Shown here one piece after another: positions 1 to 13,409 of a DNA stretch of 64,000 bases. Positions within the stretch are counted from its first letter, which is position 1. Each line of letters begins with the position of its first letter. Source of the stretch: Liolophura sinensis (Eukaryota; Mollusca; Polyplacophora; Chitonida; Chitonidae); the NCBI RefSeq assembly GCF_032854445.1, contig NC_088295.1, positions 80,258,028 through 80,322,027 on the forward strand, given 5' to 3'. The notes below the pieces were generated by a model, which was given only the letters and a program-made list of their open reading frames with translations, had not been told where the DNA came from and did no database searches. Position numbers and translations under genes: made by a program.

Positions 1-3000
1 TCTCCGTTTTGTAACATAACAAAATTGTTGTGAATGACCAAAATGTGCTTTATGAATGACTTTAGGTGTCAATGACATCAAAAACTTTTTTCATCATAAA
101 TTTGGTATTAAATGTTGCAATGTATGGCTCTTTCATTGGTCATAACTTAACATTGCCCTTGTTAACTACACGAGAAGTTCTTCTGAAGGTGAAACTAAAA
201 GTACAGAGACCGGCATCCAAGCGTTTGACTGCGTTTAGTCATTCATATATATATCTAAACAATTTTAACAGAAAATTTGACTGGCCTTTTATCTGATGGT
301 TATTACGTTTATAGAATATCATTGTAAAAAATCTTATATCGCAACTTAAACTCTTAAGTGAAAATGGACAACTTCTGAGAGATGTGTAAAGTGCAGCCTT
401 GAATTCAGCTTTAAGTTTTCAGCTAGGAGATAACTGCAAGGATTTATTTTATTAATTCGTCGTCCTAGATGTTAACTGTGGGGAATAGTAGACAACTTTA
501 AAAAAGACAAGGCTAGGCCAAATGTATATATGCACCGATAAAGTATCTCATATGAAGTTCTATTTTTTGAAGTTGCATAACCAAGACATCACCGGTGAAA
601 TTAAGCACAATGAGGTACATTGATAAACCCATAAGCGCCGCCATGATCGAATTAACCAATCAGGTGCGAGATATTTCTATAACACGAGAACACACCTGTT
701 TCCGCTGACGGTACGCGAACACTGTTTTTGCCTTTGCATGTTAGCCACACGAGAGTAGGGTACGAGTGACTTCAACTTGAGTTACGGTTTCTCTAACATG
801 GTGTATCCCTTAGCCTAATAACACTTCCATGCTAAAAGTTCAGTGATAGAGTTACCAAAAACGTGAGAACAACATGGCAACATGGTCGTTGAGATCTATT
901 TAACCCCGCTTCGGAAATAACTAAGGTTATATTATTTGTTGTCTTTTCTTTTAAATGGACGGGACAAATATTGTTGTTGTTGTGGACTGGGTAAAGACCG
1001 TCAAATCGAAGACAATGCGCTTTTACATAACGCAAAGCCATAGAACCCCAAGAACTCCATGCCACCATGAAATGCGACATTTAATGGTTTATGACTGCTT
1101 TTCATAAAAATTTAGGTCAAGAGGGCATGGAAGAACTGTAGTTTTATTTGTGAAACATGTATCTCTATTAAACTTACAGATCGTCCGATAACCCTTTGAG
1201 ATACAAGTCCACTTCGTTTGTATTTAGCTTACCAAACGTGGGTAGATTCGAGATAACAAAAGCTCATAGATTTAATTCGCCCACTCAATCCATTTCAACC
1301 ATTCTTGCTGGATCCTTATTGCATGGTAATCAATGCTGCCTTGATTGCACAATGTTCCAACTCACATTATACATAGAGTTGTGTATGAAAATCATAGCAC
1401 TGATGGCGAACCTGTCCTTTTGTCGTTTGAACTAATTCTTCAGTGGATTACATTAAACCAGAAAATTTTTTATTCATTTTTGCAATGGCCGTTTCAAACA
1501 TGTTCTGTCTTGAACTTGGCTATGTAAGGATATCAATTATCTTTCGTATTGCTTGGCCTAAATACAACTGGTTTCAACATTTAACTAATAAAGGCTCAGA
1601 TAATGAAGGGGTTTGTCATACACTGTCGGATTTACCTTACGAATTTAAAAACAAGGTGTTTAAATTGGTAATTTTATATTTATGAACACTCTTCTTCATT
1701 TGCTCGGCATATACAAATGTTTCACGTTATCACTTTTCGTGTGTCCGCATTTGCTTCATGTGACGATTACTATCAGGTAACTTTCTTATAGTTTATTTTA
1801 TAACCAAACTATCTATTACTCGAGTTTCGACTCCAGATTTATCTTTCAAGTATGCCATTCTCAGCAGGCATGCACACGTGTACTCAAGTGAACGGTTTGG
1901 TCAGTTTTAGGTGAGACATTGCCACCAGACGCGACATGTAACACAGATGTGAATGTGGATCGCCTCTAAGTGATTTGGCCACATAAAGGTAAAGTGGTCA
2001 TGTCATTACCTTGTCCTGTGGGTAGTCGACTTCGCTATAATATTGTATAGTTAAAATGCCATCTTCTGTATTACACAACCCAGAACCAGAAACCCTGACA
2101 GATATATATATACATATCTATCTAGTCATTATCAGAGACTAATTCTTACCTGATATAGACTGATAAGTAAACAAGTGTTATCCATTTGGTCTGCGTGGAT
2201 TATCGGATGACTATATGTACTCACAGGTTGATTTACAGTTCTGGGGACGCAGCTGACGCTGTAATCACTGAAGCTCTGGGGTTCTGTCCGTTTCACAGTG
2301 GCACATATTCCGGATAGGTATCGACTGCACGAAGTGTTAGGGTAGTGCGCACCGATCACATCGCACTCTCAACGCAACGGCTGGCTTGATCCATTAACTC
2401 CCTTCACCAATGACCCTTTAACATTCTATGCGATCGCGGCGTCGCTCAGATGGTTGTTTCCACTTGAAATAGTGCAAGAATGCTTCGAATCAGCACACAG
2501 GACGCACTTGAAACGGCAAAATACCTATAGTGTAACCTAAATGAAGACTTATCCCAGGCCATGTACGGCTTTTTTGTTACGTGGTACCTCCCCCTTGGTA
2601 ATGAGACAGTGTGGTGGCAAGTTGAAATCTCTTCTTAATTTATATGTTAAGAAAACAGTCCATATGTCAGCAGTCAACACGGTCTGTTTTTATTATGTAG
2701 TCATGTATGCAAATAGGCGAGCCTGGGTTATGTCCTTAAAAGCTATAAAGATTAATATATTCAAAAAGCATTCAAAGTAAAAATGTATTTTGAGACTCAT
2801 CTGATAACTAAATGATTTACAAGGCAAACAATGTAAGGACCAAAGCGTAGAATAACTGATCGATTTGTGAATCTCTGTGAATATGCGAGACAATTGGCAG
2901 TATGAAGTTATAAACTGATGCGCGACGTTACATATTCTACTGGTCTTTCTGTTAACGGACTGTAAGGAATGAATGTTGAGTAGACTTATTGGTTTGTCTC

Positions 3001-4179
3001 ACAAGAACAGTGGTTACGATGTCAGCTATTACATTATATCAAACCGGAAATGCTCTTTTCACTTCAAAAAGTTACTGTATATTTTCACGATATATTGGCA
3101 CCTGACAGGAAATCCCTGGAGTTAAGATAAGGCCGAATAATTACTTGGCATGGCTGATCCACGGTCGCAACTTTATGGCTTCTGATCTTTAACAAGATCC
3201 CCTATAATCATAATCCAACGGTGTCAGAAAGCCGCAAATATGAAGACGTAGTAAATCTATCAGAAGACAGTTGACATCTCTCAGGAATTATCCATCACGT
3301 TATGATGGACGTAACCTTCAGCTGTCTGACTGGTAAGTTTAATGATTCTCACAACAGCCGTATGTCAGTCCACGTGACGTGATTGAACACACGGTTCACT
3401 GATTGAATTGACCAGTGGTATGATTATAATCTATTCCTTTTAGGCTAAATGAAATAGACTTATAAGTGAGAGTTTGTGTCGCTCTGGCACCCTTGTTAGA
3501 ACCTAGATGGACAGTTCGGAACCAATTCGTGGTGTTCATTATAAAAAAGCCGGTTTTCCCCGGATGTTTAGTTATTGTCGTACCTTTTAACTACATGCAC
3601 AGTACAAAAGTTCATCAGCCATATCCTCTCTTCGTGCTGTCGGATGGGACATTTTCCATGCGTCAGTCGAGGGTCTTCCCCTGTAAAAGCCCGAGCCCAT
3701 AGGTAGCCATTTGATTGGCTCAGATACAGGCTATGTCACCTCTCCAAACTTCTAACCATTACCGTTTTTTCACATGTATGTTTGTAAAATGAATCGTATT
3801 CTCAAATTTCATGTCCCAAACCTAAGGAAAATATCATTTATCCATTATCTGTCGAATATTTATTGTTATAAGTCGGGAGCTCTACGAGTCGTGAACCTCT
3901 GACTCTTTTTATCATACTGGCTCTTTGTTCAGTTTTGCATGAAAAATTCATAAATTGAGCCCATCATATGTTTGATACAATAAAAACCGAACTTTCCATT
4001 CAGAGGTCTTAAACAAACATCCAAGACAACTGATCTGAAGCAGACACCAGCTGGTGGGCACATCTAACAGAGGACAAACAATGGTGATGACATATGGAAT
4101 GACTTGGGTAAACAACTAGCCTTTGGCAAGTTACTGACGAAATTTACCACGGTGCACACCATATTAATGGAAAACAAAT
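1..4179. other. No gene seen
   Basis: AT-rich sequence with only short ORFs (under 85 codons), no splice-bounded open exons that I could support and no recognised repeat. Confidence 0.6.
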
Positions 4180-4375
4180 GGTCTTAATGAAAGTTAGACT
4201 CCGTAAATAACCACGCCAGTATTGTCGATTGCTTATTGTCAACAAGACCCATGGAACAGTGACAGCGGGGGAAACTTCAATTTCCATGTCCAGAGCAGGA
4301 TTTGAACCCGTACGCCGTGTGTGTTGAAGATTCAAGGGCAAGCCCGTAGTCCCTCAGCCTAGCTCGCTCTTGGTA
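4180..4375 (-). mobile_element. Probable tRNA-derived SINE fragment
   Basis: On the minus strand GAGCGAGCTAGGCTGAGGGA and GGGTTCAAATCCTGCTCTGG sit at the spacing of tRNA A and B boxes. The body does not resemble the V-SINEs. It is not a functional tRNA: the arms do not pair as a full cloverleaf. Confidence 0.45.
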
Positions 4376-6241
4376 AACGTTTAAAATAGAAGTGGACCGT
4401 CAGCCTGTCTGATACGTCTACGGAAAGATTAGTGAGGAGGATTACAGGGAAGATTTAACTCTGAACCTAAGATTAAAAGAGAGTGAGGCTGAGATGTATA
4501 AAGGAACAGGATTTCACCATCTGAGGCCTGTTTCAAAGATCTAAAAACAAGATAAACGCTAGGAACAGGAGTGTAAGTATACAAAAGACAGAACAATATC
4601 GAAAGGGCTGGCCTTGTATAGCTAATTTGGACTCGAATCTCCCGGTATTTCATTACGAGCAAACACAGTCGTTTCAGTCTTTCAAAGGTTACATTGGAAA
4701 CCATTAAAATGCCTGTGATTGAGGAGTAACCGTTCTATTTACAGCCATCTACTCCGAAGGCCGCGTCTAGCTTTAAAGGTAGATGGTGAAAAAAGTGGTG
4801 TTAATAGATGTCTGTGTTCTCCTTGCCAATCGTACCCCTGACACGTAGTGCCCAAGCATTTGCGGTACAGTGCGAACATACAGAAAGTGCATACAGAGTG
4901 AACGTCACAATAATCCTCATGAACAAACGGATGTAATTGAAGACAATCCCTGTTAACTGGTTATTCAACATGTCCTTCCATCTAGTCCCACTTCGCTTTT
5001 TGATTAGATTAAGTGAGAAGCCTGCATTATTTAAACATATATAAAAAAATCACAGAATTCCCTGATTATGGCATCACAGCTTGGCTGATACGCCTTTACA
5101 CCTCATCCTCTTCAGCGGCTTCAATTTTAGCAATCCCCTGTAAAGACGCTATCGTTACCAATCTCTCTTGAGCGAGTCACTGGCTATTGGAGGTTTCACG
5201 TAAGTGGAACCGTGGGCGCATCTGTCGTAACCATTGTTAACACCAGCCATAATGTGTACTTCAAAATGGAGCACTTTTCAGAACCTTTCAATATTGTACG
5301 ATCACTTCCCACTCAGCCTATTACGTTTTAGCCAACTCAATGAAGCCCAAATTGGCTTCCAGATTTGTTACAAGATTCGGGAGAGATGGGAGAGCCCTTA
5401 TCTGTCACCGACACGTTTATGCCGTGTAGTTCATTGCAGGGAACTGTATGTAGGAACGGCTTTTTGCTAGTTGCCCTATATGCTAAGGTCTTCAGATTGA
5501 ACAAGGGCTTGATCATATAGAATGTTTAATGCCTAAGTAGTCTCCCATGTTGTGGCCATATTGGTGAGGAATATTTGCCACTCTCGGCAGAACATCATTA
5601 GCTTCTTATCTAATCAATTCTTTTCCCTGTTATCGGGTTTGATGACGCTATTGGAAATGTATTTGAATATTTCTTCGCAAGGCATTTTCCATGATGATAC
5701 ATGAAAGCATCTTATCACAATTGATGTCTACATGCCAGTCTCATTAGTTCTTGTATACCTTACTCAAAGTGGTCACACGCCAACACAACTAGTGAATGAC
5801 CAATGCTTAGTATATCGATCTAACCCATGATTATTACAGATTAGGAAATTAAAAATTTCAAAAAGTCACTGTTTCTTAAATTTAGCCTAGCTTTAACCAT
5901 AGATCCAATATATAGCTACGTGATTTACATAAGTCGTGCAAATACCTTGTACATGTGAAATACCATTTTCATTTCTTGTAAATCCGATGCAAACTCACAA
6001 GCATATGTAGTCATATGTTTAGAAGGCTAATGTTGCAAACATCAGCTGGCTTCCTGCTGTCCGGTGAACAGTTTTGGCCATTATAAAATATCATTCAGAG
6101 CTGACAACAGCAGTAAGAGGCATGGCTTATCTGCATTTTTCTGTATACACGTATATACGTGCCGATTAGGTCGGCTTCCAGTCAGTCATCCCACGCACTT
6201 CGCTAAACAGGTGAATAATTTACACACCTATTACCAGCCCG

Positions 6242-6287
6242 GAAACCCCTCACACTGACAAACAAACAGGTGACGGTGAGGGGTTTC
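6242..6287. repeat. Inverted repeat (12-bp perfect arms)
   Basis: GAAACCCCTCAC (6,242-6,253) and GTGAGGGGTTTC (6,276-6,287) with a 22-nt loop. Confidence 0.85.
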
Positions 6288-6565
6288 ACAGCCCTGGTTA
6301 GGAAAATAAGACCTTAGCACCCAACAAACACCAGACATTTGCATGCAGTAGACGAGAGTCAAGGTTACAGCAATGCTTAAGCCAGCGGAGACAATATTCA
6401 GACCTGATAACTTGTCTTTATACATGGACATACATAATGGAAAAGATCAACACTGTGACACTGTGGAGGGAATTCTATCGTTATTTATGTTAAACATTCA
6501 ACTCATTAATTGGCAATTCAATTTAAGTATTAAGAGTTAATGGATAATATCACGATATGATTGCT

Positions 6566-6599
6566 ATATTGATATCGCCCTGAATACCGATATCAATAT
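6566..6599. repeat. Inverted repeat (12-bp perfect arms)
   Basis: ATATTGATATCG (6,566-6,577) and CGATATCAATAT (6,588-6,599) with a 10-nt loop. Confidence 0.88.
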
Positions 6600-7631
6600 T
6601 CCAATTCTGTTCTACGGTTTTATTCACTGTGACTTGACTACATGTGATACAGTGTGCATAATGCTTTGATCCTTAAAAGAATATCATCCCAATGACCAAG
6701 CAAATATTAGTTCATCAAGATCAAAACGTTTTCTCTATATTATTACACTTCGTTAGATGTCTACAAGGCAGATAGTACAAAGGATAGTCAGCGTTCCATT
6801 ACCCAGCACACCTGTTGGCTATTTGCCGCTGTTATGTTACCGGTGTATAATATACCCATGACAAATGAACGACATTTGAACAAACACCTGATCGCTCCAT
6901 ACTAGCTTTGATTTAGTTCCATTGTGAAGTTCCAGAAATGTGTAAATGTATACGGATGAGTGCATGTAGCACTGATTGTGGCAATGTGCTGTAATGCAGG
7001 TGCAAACGTCCTGTCCATTTTGTCGTCTGCAAAGGGAGCTTTAGTGCTATCAGCACCATCTACACACGAATATCAACCGAAATCAAGGAAAGATCGGAAC
7101 AAGTTCTTCGCAATCCCATACCACTGCAACGATATGGCTTCAAGGCTGAGTTTCATTAATTCACCTTTCTTTCTATGTAAGATACAGAAATAGGCCAGGG
7201 AAAGTAAATATAACGGCGAAACCGTGTGGTCCAACATGTAGAATACGTAATAAGGTCCAGTTTGACCCTGTACCATGAAACGGGTGTTATGCACTCACCC
7301 GTCATGGTTTTATAGCGCCTCTTCGGCAGTACTTTTGTCATATGTTGGCGACCGCTGTTGATGAGTTGTTCATGTGTTGTTGACGTGGCTATATATAAGC
7401 ACTGTGTAAAGTTTCAATTTTTTAATGTTACATTGTCCAACTGATATTGAACAAAATTAAAAAGGCTTTTTTTCGTCAAGAAAAAAACCCGAACAGAAAA
7501 TACATATTCTCGATACAACCAATTAAGGGAGAGAAATATACATTACACTGTCCGACGTTGTCCATTCTCAAGCATTGTTGTCTACCTGAAGCAAAGACGA
7601 CTTGTCTGATGTTGGCACGTTCACTTTGTTT

Positions 7632-7828
7632 ATTTATTTATTTAAGAATATTTTACTTATACGACGGCAGCCAGCATTATGGTGGGAGGAAACCGGGCAG
7701 AGCCAGGGGAAAATAGAAGACCATCCGTACGTTGCTGACAGACCGGCCGTACGACCGGAGAGGAAGCCATCATGAGTTGGACTTGAACTCACAGTGATCG
7801 CATTGGTGAGAGTCTCCTGGGTCGTTGT
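7632..7828 (-). mobile_element. V-SINE (RUDI-like), nearly full
   Basis: It reads from the T-rich tail (TTTATTTATTTAAGAATA) through CCAGCATTATGGTGGGAGG to the tRNA-like head (GAACTCACAGTGATCGCATT). Imperfect 16-bp direct repeats flank it (CACGTTCACTTTGTTT 7,616-7,631; CACATTCACGTTGTTT 7,829-7,844). Confidence 0.85.
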
Positions 7829-7844
7829 CACATTCACGTTGTTT

Positions 7845-10800
7845 ATGCATTTAAAGTGATCAATATACATTGAAAAACAAGCATTACATTTGATCATCTA
7901 ATCAACAAGGAAGAAAAACAATATGACTGAAGTGCAGCCAAGGTGTCTCTAAATCTCAATTATTCATTTGAAAGGGCAACAAAACCGGAATATTTCTCAT
8001 TGTATTTCGCAGCTATTTTTCTGCTGATCCTATCTGAAATCACGACGTTTGGTAAAGTTCCCCCATCCACCATTATTACGCAGGGGCAATGGGATCACAA
8101 AGTTAGATAATTAACAATATCCGTAACAAGAAAGTGCATACGAGTGCTTGTTTTTGATAACACTAATGATTTCTTGGACACTGAATCCCAGAAACGTATT
8201 GACTGTTGTGAATCTAGTGTATGCTTACCACATGCATAAATAAACCGCTTGGTGTGTACATTACAAATTTATACAAAAAAACTGTAATAATTGTGTGTTT
8301 ATAATTTGGTGGTAGCAGAAAACTACATAACTATGGACAATTAGGTATGAAATAGATTACATATCAACACCTGGAACCACTTGTACCTTTCATGTCTATG
8401 ATGACACAATTTCAGAAGCAGACGACTCTTTGACACACACATACAAAAAAGCAATGAGAGATAAACCATGGATATCGACGCGTGGTGTACTTTTTAGAAA
8501 CCAGCGCTTCTTTGATTCCACTGTTGGGAAGAAGTGTGGGTAAACACACAACGCCAGATTGACGATGAGGATGTTCTAAGTCTCTCGGTGAAGCTTGAGC
8601 GGATGTGTCGGTCCCACATGGTACCCACGGAGCAGTGTCTCAAAGGCTTTTGTTCTTATAACAAAGGACGAAAATCTAGCTCCTCTTGTCAGCAATCATT
8701 CTTATCCGCGCTAAAACAAAGCCCTGACAGCTCATCAATAAGCACACAGTCACTGCGAAGTGCCAATCCGAACCCTAATATGGAGCCATTTTTTCCGATC
8801 CCGTCCTGTTTATGACGGAAGCATCAATGCCCAGATCAATTAACAAAAAATATTTTAAGTCTACTATTGGCTGCATTCGACGAATGTTTCATACCATGCC
8901 GTTTTCCAGAGTGGCTATGATGCTGTAAAGCAGTAACAGTTAAAACGAAACCATGAGGGGATTTTTTCTTCAATCATGCAGTTGATAACATTAATTGGAT
9001 TCAATACCATTTCAGACGAGTTCGCAATAAAAAATGTTTCTGTTCTCTTGCGCTTTCGCCGCAGTACCAGACACAAATACATTGTTTAGGCAGATTCAAA
9101 GAGATAATGACGACATCACTTTTTTTATAGACTAATCCTCATGTTTCAACATGTTAGTTAAGTGAAATAAGTAGCAAAAGAATCATTTAAAAAACGTAGC
9201 ACTCACCTTCTCGCTTGAACACCATACTCATAAAACTGCAAGTCTTGAGAGTTAAAGCACAGATTTCCAAAATGAAGAAGAAATGTGGACACATCTCATT
9301 GCCCTGAAAAAAGAGGAACGACTGTAACCAACCAGTAATTAGAACGAACTGTCTTAACGGAGGAGCCTGATTTGAGTTTGGCCCCGATTCTGGCTCGGCT
9401 CAAGGACAAGCTAAGGTAGGTCTCCTTTTCACAGAGACAGCGTTGAGATGAATGCCTCGCCGCTCTGCTCCACTCATTGGACAGTTTCAAAGTGTTGTTG
9501 TAATCAATACGCGGTGTGGGTTAGGCGCCATATGTCGCATAAAGTGATAGGAGCTGTTCAGCAGATGATGCCTATTTCCCAACCACAGACAATAGCAAAA
9601 AACGTTTTCTTTAAAAAGAACAACTATATTTTTACCAATGTCATTAACTGAGTGTTTGAAAACGCCTGAGAAATTAAACCAATCGGCAAAAAAAATTTTC
9701 CAATAAATGTGTGCTGATCTAAATGATCTGAGGTGATTATTGTGAGGATGGGTTTCTTTTAAAGCTGACGATACACCCATATTTCTGCAGATGCATCGTT
9801 CTTAAGGGGAGGATGACACAACCTTATGTTGAGGAAGCAGCATCCTTATGCTGAGAATCCATCAACCCCATGCTGAAGATGCATCAACCTTGTACTGGGG
9901 ATGTAAAAAAAGTATACTGAGGATCCCTATGCACGTGCAGCTTTTGCGGTGGGAATGCACTTTTATACAACCATTTTGAGTATGTCAATCTGCGACACTT
10001 GCGGCTCGGGTTTACCACTATTTCGGTCATGATTTATCCGGAATACCTCGTTATGGAGTTTCAGTGGGGTGTCATTAGAAGTATGCTGTATGACCAGCCT
10101 GTAAGAGGGAAAGTTTGTATGGCTATGATCGAAATATTGTGTGCAACGACGTCAAACTCCATGCCATTTTGGAGCTCTCAACCTCGGGCAGGATTAGCAG
10201 CCGTATTCCAACAGTCAAGCCAGTCCTCCAATCCAAAAAACAGAAGTAATATAAGCGATTTTTGAAGTTCAACTAAAGGTAAACAAAATACAGTAATAAT
10301 ATGAAATACACGTATTAGAATGGAACGTTAGATTCCTTGTATGTACTGTTATATGTATGAGGTTGTAACATTTTCCCACATCACTGAGTCGTTGCACTAG
10401 GCTACAGTTTTATGTGAGTTTAGGAAGTTTGATGTATTTGGTAATGTGGCAAGTTTCCCGGGATCCTCTGCTTAGACACTTAAGCGCCATATAGTGTGAG
10501 TAAATATTTTTTAATACGATCGACGCAAGACATTAGTTAAAACAAAAGCCGGCAGTGTAGAGAGTAACAGAAGAGCAGTGACATTAGCAGCGATAGTCGG
10601 CAAATGGCCACAGCCATTATTGACCCTGAACGCCCGTATTGGTTGACAGCTGGTATACCAAATGCCTGTTTTAGACCCGAAACCGGAGAAATCTGGCCTC
10701 TTTTCATTTTACTTCAGTCAGAGTTTTATTGTCATTGTTCATGTACATCCTTCAACATAATACACCTTCTAATACCGTGGGTTAAACAGAATTATAGGTA

Positions 10801-12155
10801 AAACGCCCTACACAAGAAGACCAGAGCTCTCTGTATGCACAAACAAGGTAGACCTCCATATCAAATTACACCAAGTACATAGCGGTCAGGTAATTCGAAT
10901 CGAATCTCAGATAATGTGTTTAATGCGTGAATGTGTAATGAGCGGTGTCGGTTTTCAATCGTGCTTAACCGCACCATAAGGTGATCAGCTTTGTCACTTG
11001 ACGTACCGGATAAGGCAGGCTGTGTTGTCACACAAGACGATGTGTGAACCAACCAGACGCCGCAATCACATGGTATATAGTCGTGAAAACAACCATATCG
11101 AATTCATTTCCCAATTTCTGAAATATTTACACATAACTTTGACTGTGTTAAAACCTCAAGTGCTAGCCGCTTTTTCTCTGCAAAAAGATATTTTTTTGTT
11201 ACTCCAGGCGAAACAGGGTTTTGCTGGCGTGATTTCCTTCCACAAATCATTTGGGATCCTGGAAGCCAGCATGGTTTTGTAAATGAGAAGGCTCCTGCAA
11301 CAAGTGAAAGAGCTAGGTTCTTGGAGGAAAAGCGCGGCCTCGAAGGGTTCGATACGCAAGACAGTGCTGTACATGCAAGTAGGCCATCTCAAAGCGAACC
11401 CGGGCTCTTTATACAGAATAGACTTCCTCAAGCTAGCCAAGGCACTACCTGCGAGTATGGCATCTTCAAGTGATCTAGGGATCTATACGCGTTTTAGGCA
11501 TCCCCATGCAAGACAGACATGAGCGTTTTCAAGCGAAGCATTACTTTACATACGAGATGAGGGCTCTCAAACGCTTATCAGCGAGATTTTAACAATGATG
11601 CAGGCTCGCAAATAAAACCATGCTGATTTTAAGAAAGAAAGAAAAAAACAACATGGGGCGTCAGGTGTCTCTCTTGCATCCGTTAGGGCCTGATACAAAC
11701 ACACGATGAAGTGTCAATAATGGGTGGCTGTAACTGTAAATTATATAGTGTATAAGCTGTCCTTATAGGTCAAGGTCCATCTTAAATTCCGAAGATTCCG
11801 CTTTCCTTGTTGAAGAAAGGTTGGGAATTTTCTTGCATCTGGCACAATTGAGACCAATGGCAAAGCGGATTGCTTCTTGTCAGATTGGTTTCCTTCAATA
11901 TCTCTGGAATAATGTGTCTAAGACAACTAGATGACCCATAACAAAAAAAGTAGATTTCTCCAGGGATGTTACCTTTCTATCTCGCGGTAAGTGATAAATC
12001 CCTCGTTTTTCGTGGAATACTCAACAGGAATTGTTTTACTTATCTTTTTACGGCTACACATACGAAGTATAGCAGAGAGGTCATCTGATAATTTTGACAC
12101 ACAGGTCATTTCTTCTCCTTAAATTGCATGGGAAACTTAGGCTACAAGGACACAT
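7845..12155. other. No gene seen
   Basis: ORFs up to 97 codons have no recognisable product. The short degenerate repeat at 9,800-9,945 is the only structure noted. Confidence 0.55.
9800..9945. repeat. Short degenerate repeat
   Basis: Four or five loose copies of CATCAACCTTATGCTGAGGA-like sequence. Confidence 0.5.
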
Positions 12156-12250
12156 GCCGCCGGGTTCCTCGCACCATAATGCTAGCCGCCGTCGCATAAG
12201 TGAAATATTCTTGAGTACTGTGTAAAACACCAATCAAATAGATAAATAAC
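12156..12250 (+). mobile_element. V-SINE, 3' fragment
   Basis: It contains CACCATAATGCTAGCCGCC, GTGAAATATTCTTGAGTACT and the AAATAGATAAATAA tail. The head is missing. It lies about 90 bp upstream of the second-type SINE. Confidence 0.85.
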
Positions 12251-12339
12251 ATTCGGTGAACAGTTGTATTACATGTTGATTGCCATCCATGTCCATTCAC
12301 ATTTAACCATCATATACGTTTTTTCTCCATTCTCCTTTA

Positions 12340-12660
12340 CAGTTGGTATAGCGTCCGCTTCGGGAGCGGTAGATCCAGAGTCAATCCTGGATCGAGTCAC
12401 ACCTAAAACCTTCAAAGAGGAAGTTCTAACTTCCTGTCTTGGTGTCCAGCATGAAAGGGGATAGTGCAACGACTGGTTGACCCATATCAGTTTAATCGCT
12501 CAGCCAGTTTACTTCCCTTCGGTAAGGCGTCTCATTGAAGCAGCATTATACAAAAGAGCGGTGGAAATCTGTCCTGCGACAAGGAAGCACATTTCATGCA
12601 CTCTAAGGATTCCTTCGTCGTCATATGACTAAAAAATTGTTAAACACTCACTCACTCACT
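12340..12660 (+). mobile_element. Complete tRNA-derived SINE with perfect target-site duplication
   Basis: The 5' part is tRNA-like (AGTTGGTATAGCGTCCGCTT..GGATCGAGTCAC). The 3' end reads TCGTCGTCATATGACT then AAAAATTGTTAAACACTCACTC. It is bounded by the direct repeat CCATTCTCCTTTA at 12,327-12,339 and 12,661-12,673 (perfect; 15 bp if the preceding CT is counted). SINEs with this tail are common in molluscan sequence. The intact duplication indicates a fairly recent insertion. Confidence 0.85.
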
Positions 12661-12673
12661 CCATTCTCCTTTA

Positions 12674-13018
12674 AGTACCTTTAAGCGGTGAAAGTTGCTA
12701 CTTTGTAAGCTTTTACATGAACAGTTAGTAATGAGAATAAACTCAAATTCACCGATTCCGTGTGATTGTCGTCTATGTCGATGATAGAGGGTTAGATATC
12801 AATGTTGGGGATCCGAGTTCAAATCCCGGTGTAATTCACAGATGTAATTCAAGTATTACATAAGACGGCGTGAGATATGGTGATATCCGACATGTAATGG
12901 TAACCTCAATGCCCAAACGTAAAATCGGGTGACAGTGCTCATGAGTACTGCTCCTAGGGAACTCTATACATAAGTGCTATGTTTATTTATTTCATTGTTT
13001 TTTTACGCCGTACTCACG
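12674..13018. other. Spacer with a tRNA-like B-box fragment
   Basis: GAGTTCAAATCCCGGTG at about 12,818 resembles a B box, but no A box or cloverleaf is present. It is probably a SINE crumb. Confidence 0.4.
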
Positions 13019-13222
13019 ATTTATTTATTGATTGGTGTTTTACACTGTATTCAAGAGTATTTCACTTACGGTGGCGGTGGCCAGTATTATGGTGAGAGGA
13101 AAACGATCAGATCCCGGGAGAAACCAAGACAATCCGCAGGTTGCTGGTAGACCTTCCCACGTACGGCTAGAGAGGAAGCCAGCACAAGCTTGGCTTGAAC
13201 TCAGAGCAACCGCATTGGAGGC
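13019..13222 (-). mobile_element. V-SINE, head truncated
   Basis: It contains ATTTATTTATTGATTGGTG, GGCCAGTATTATGGTGAGAGG, CCTTCCCACGTACGG and AGGAAGCCAGCA. The tRNA-like head is cut at GCATTGGAGGCC, where a CpG-dense patch begins. Confidence 0.85.
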
Positions 13223-13254
13223 CCAATCCATGTATTATAATATGGTGGCTGATA

Positions 13255-13319
13255 GCGGTGGGCGCCGAACCGCGCCCTCCGTGCATTCCGTGTCGTCCGC
13301 GGGGTCGCGGCGGTCGCGG
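13255..13319. other. CpG-dense patch
   Basis: About 15 CpG in 65 bp (GCGCCGAACCGCGCCCTCCG, GTCGCGGCGGTCGCGG) inside otherwise AT-rich DNA, starting 33 bp after a truncated V-SINE. A two-copy 17-bp repeat (AAACCGC.CTTTC) follows at about 13,374-13,408. No exon is visible. Origin unknown: unmethylated element or another repeat. Confidence 0.7.
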
Positions 13320-13409
13320 TTTTTAATAAAATCGGGGCCCCACAGAACTCACAGAAGGTTAAAACTCGCTTTGTTTTAAAACCGCACTTTCTTAAACCGC
13401 GCTTTCCGT

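Larger units (their letters stand above)
4376..7615. other. No gene seen; two hairpins
   Basis: Apart from the inverted repeats at 6,242 and 6,566, nothing is recognised. ORFs are below 92 codons and overlap on both strands. Confidence 0.6.

Noticed and set aside
8534-8815. Plus-strand ORF of 93 codons, Ser-rich
   Set aside because: No recognisable domain, no splice context, and its length is within chance expectation.
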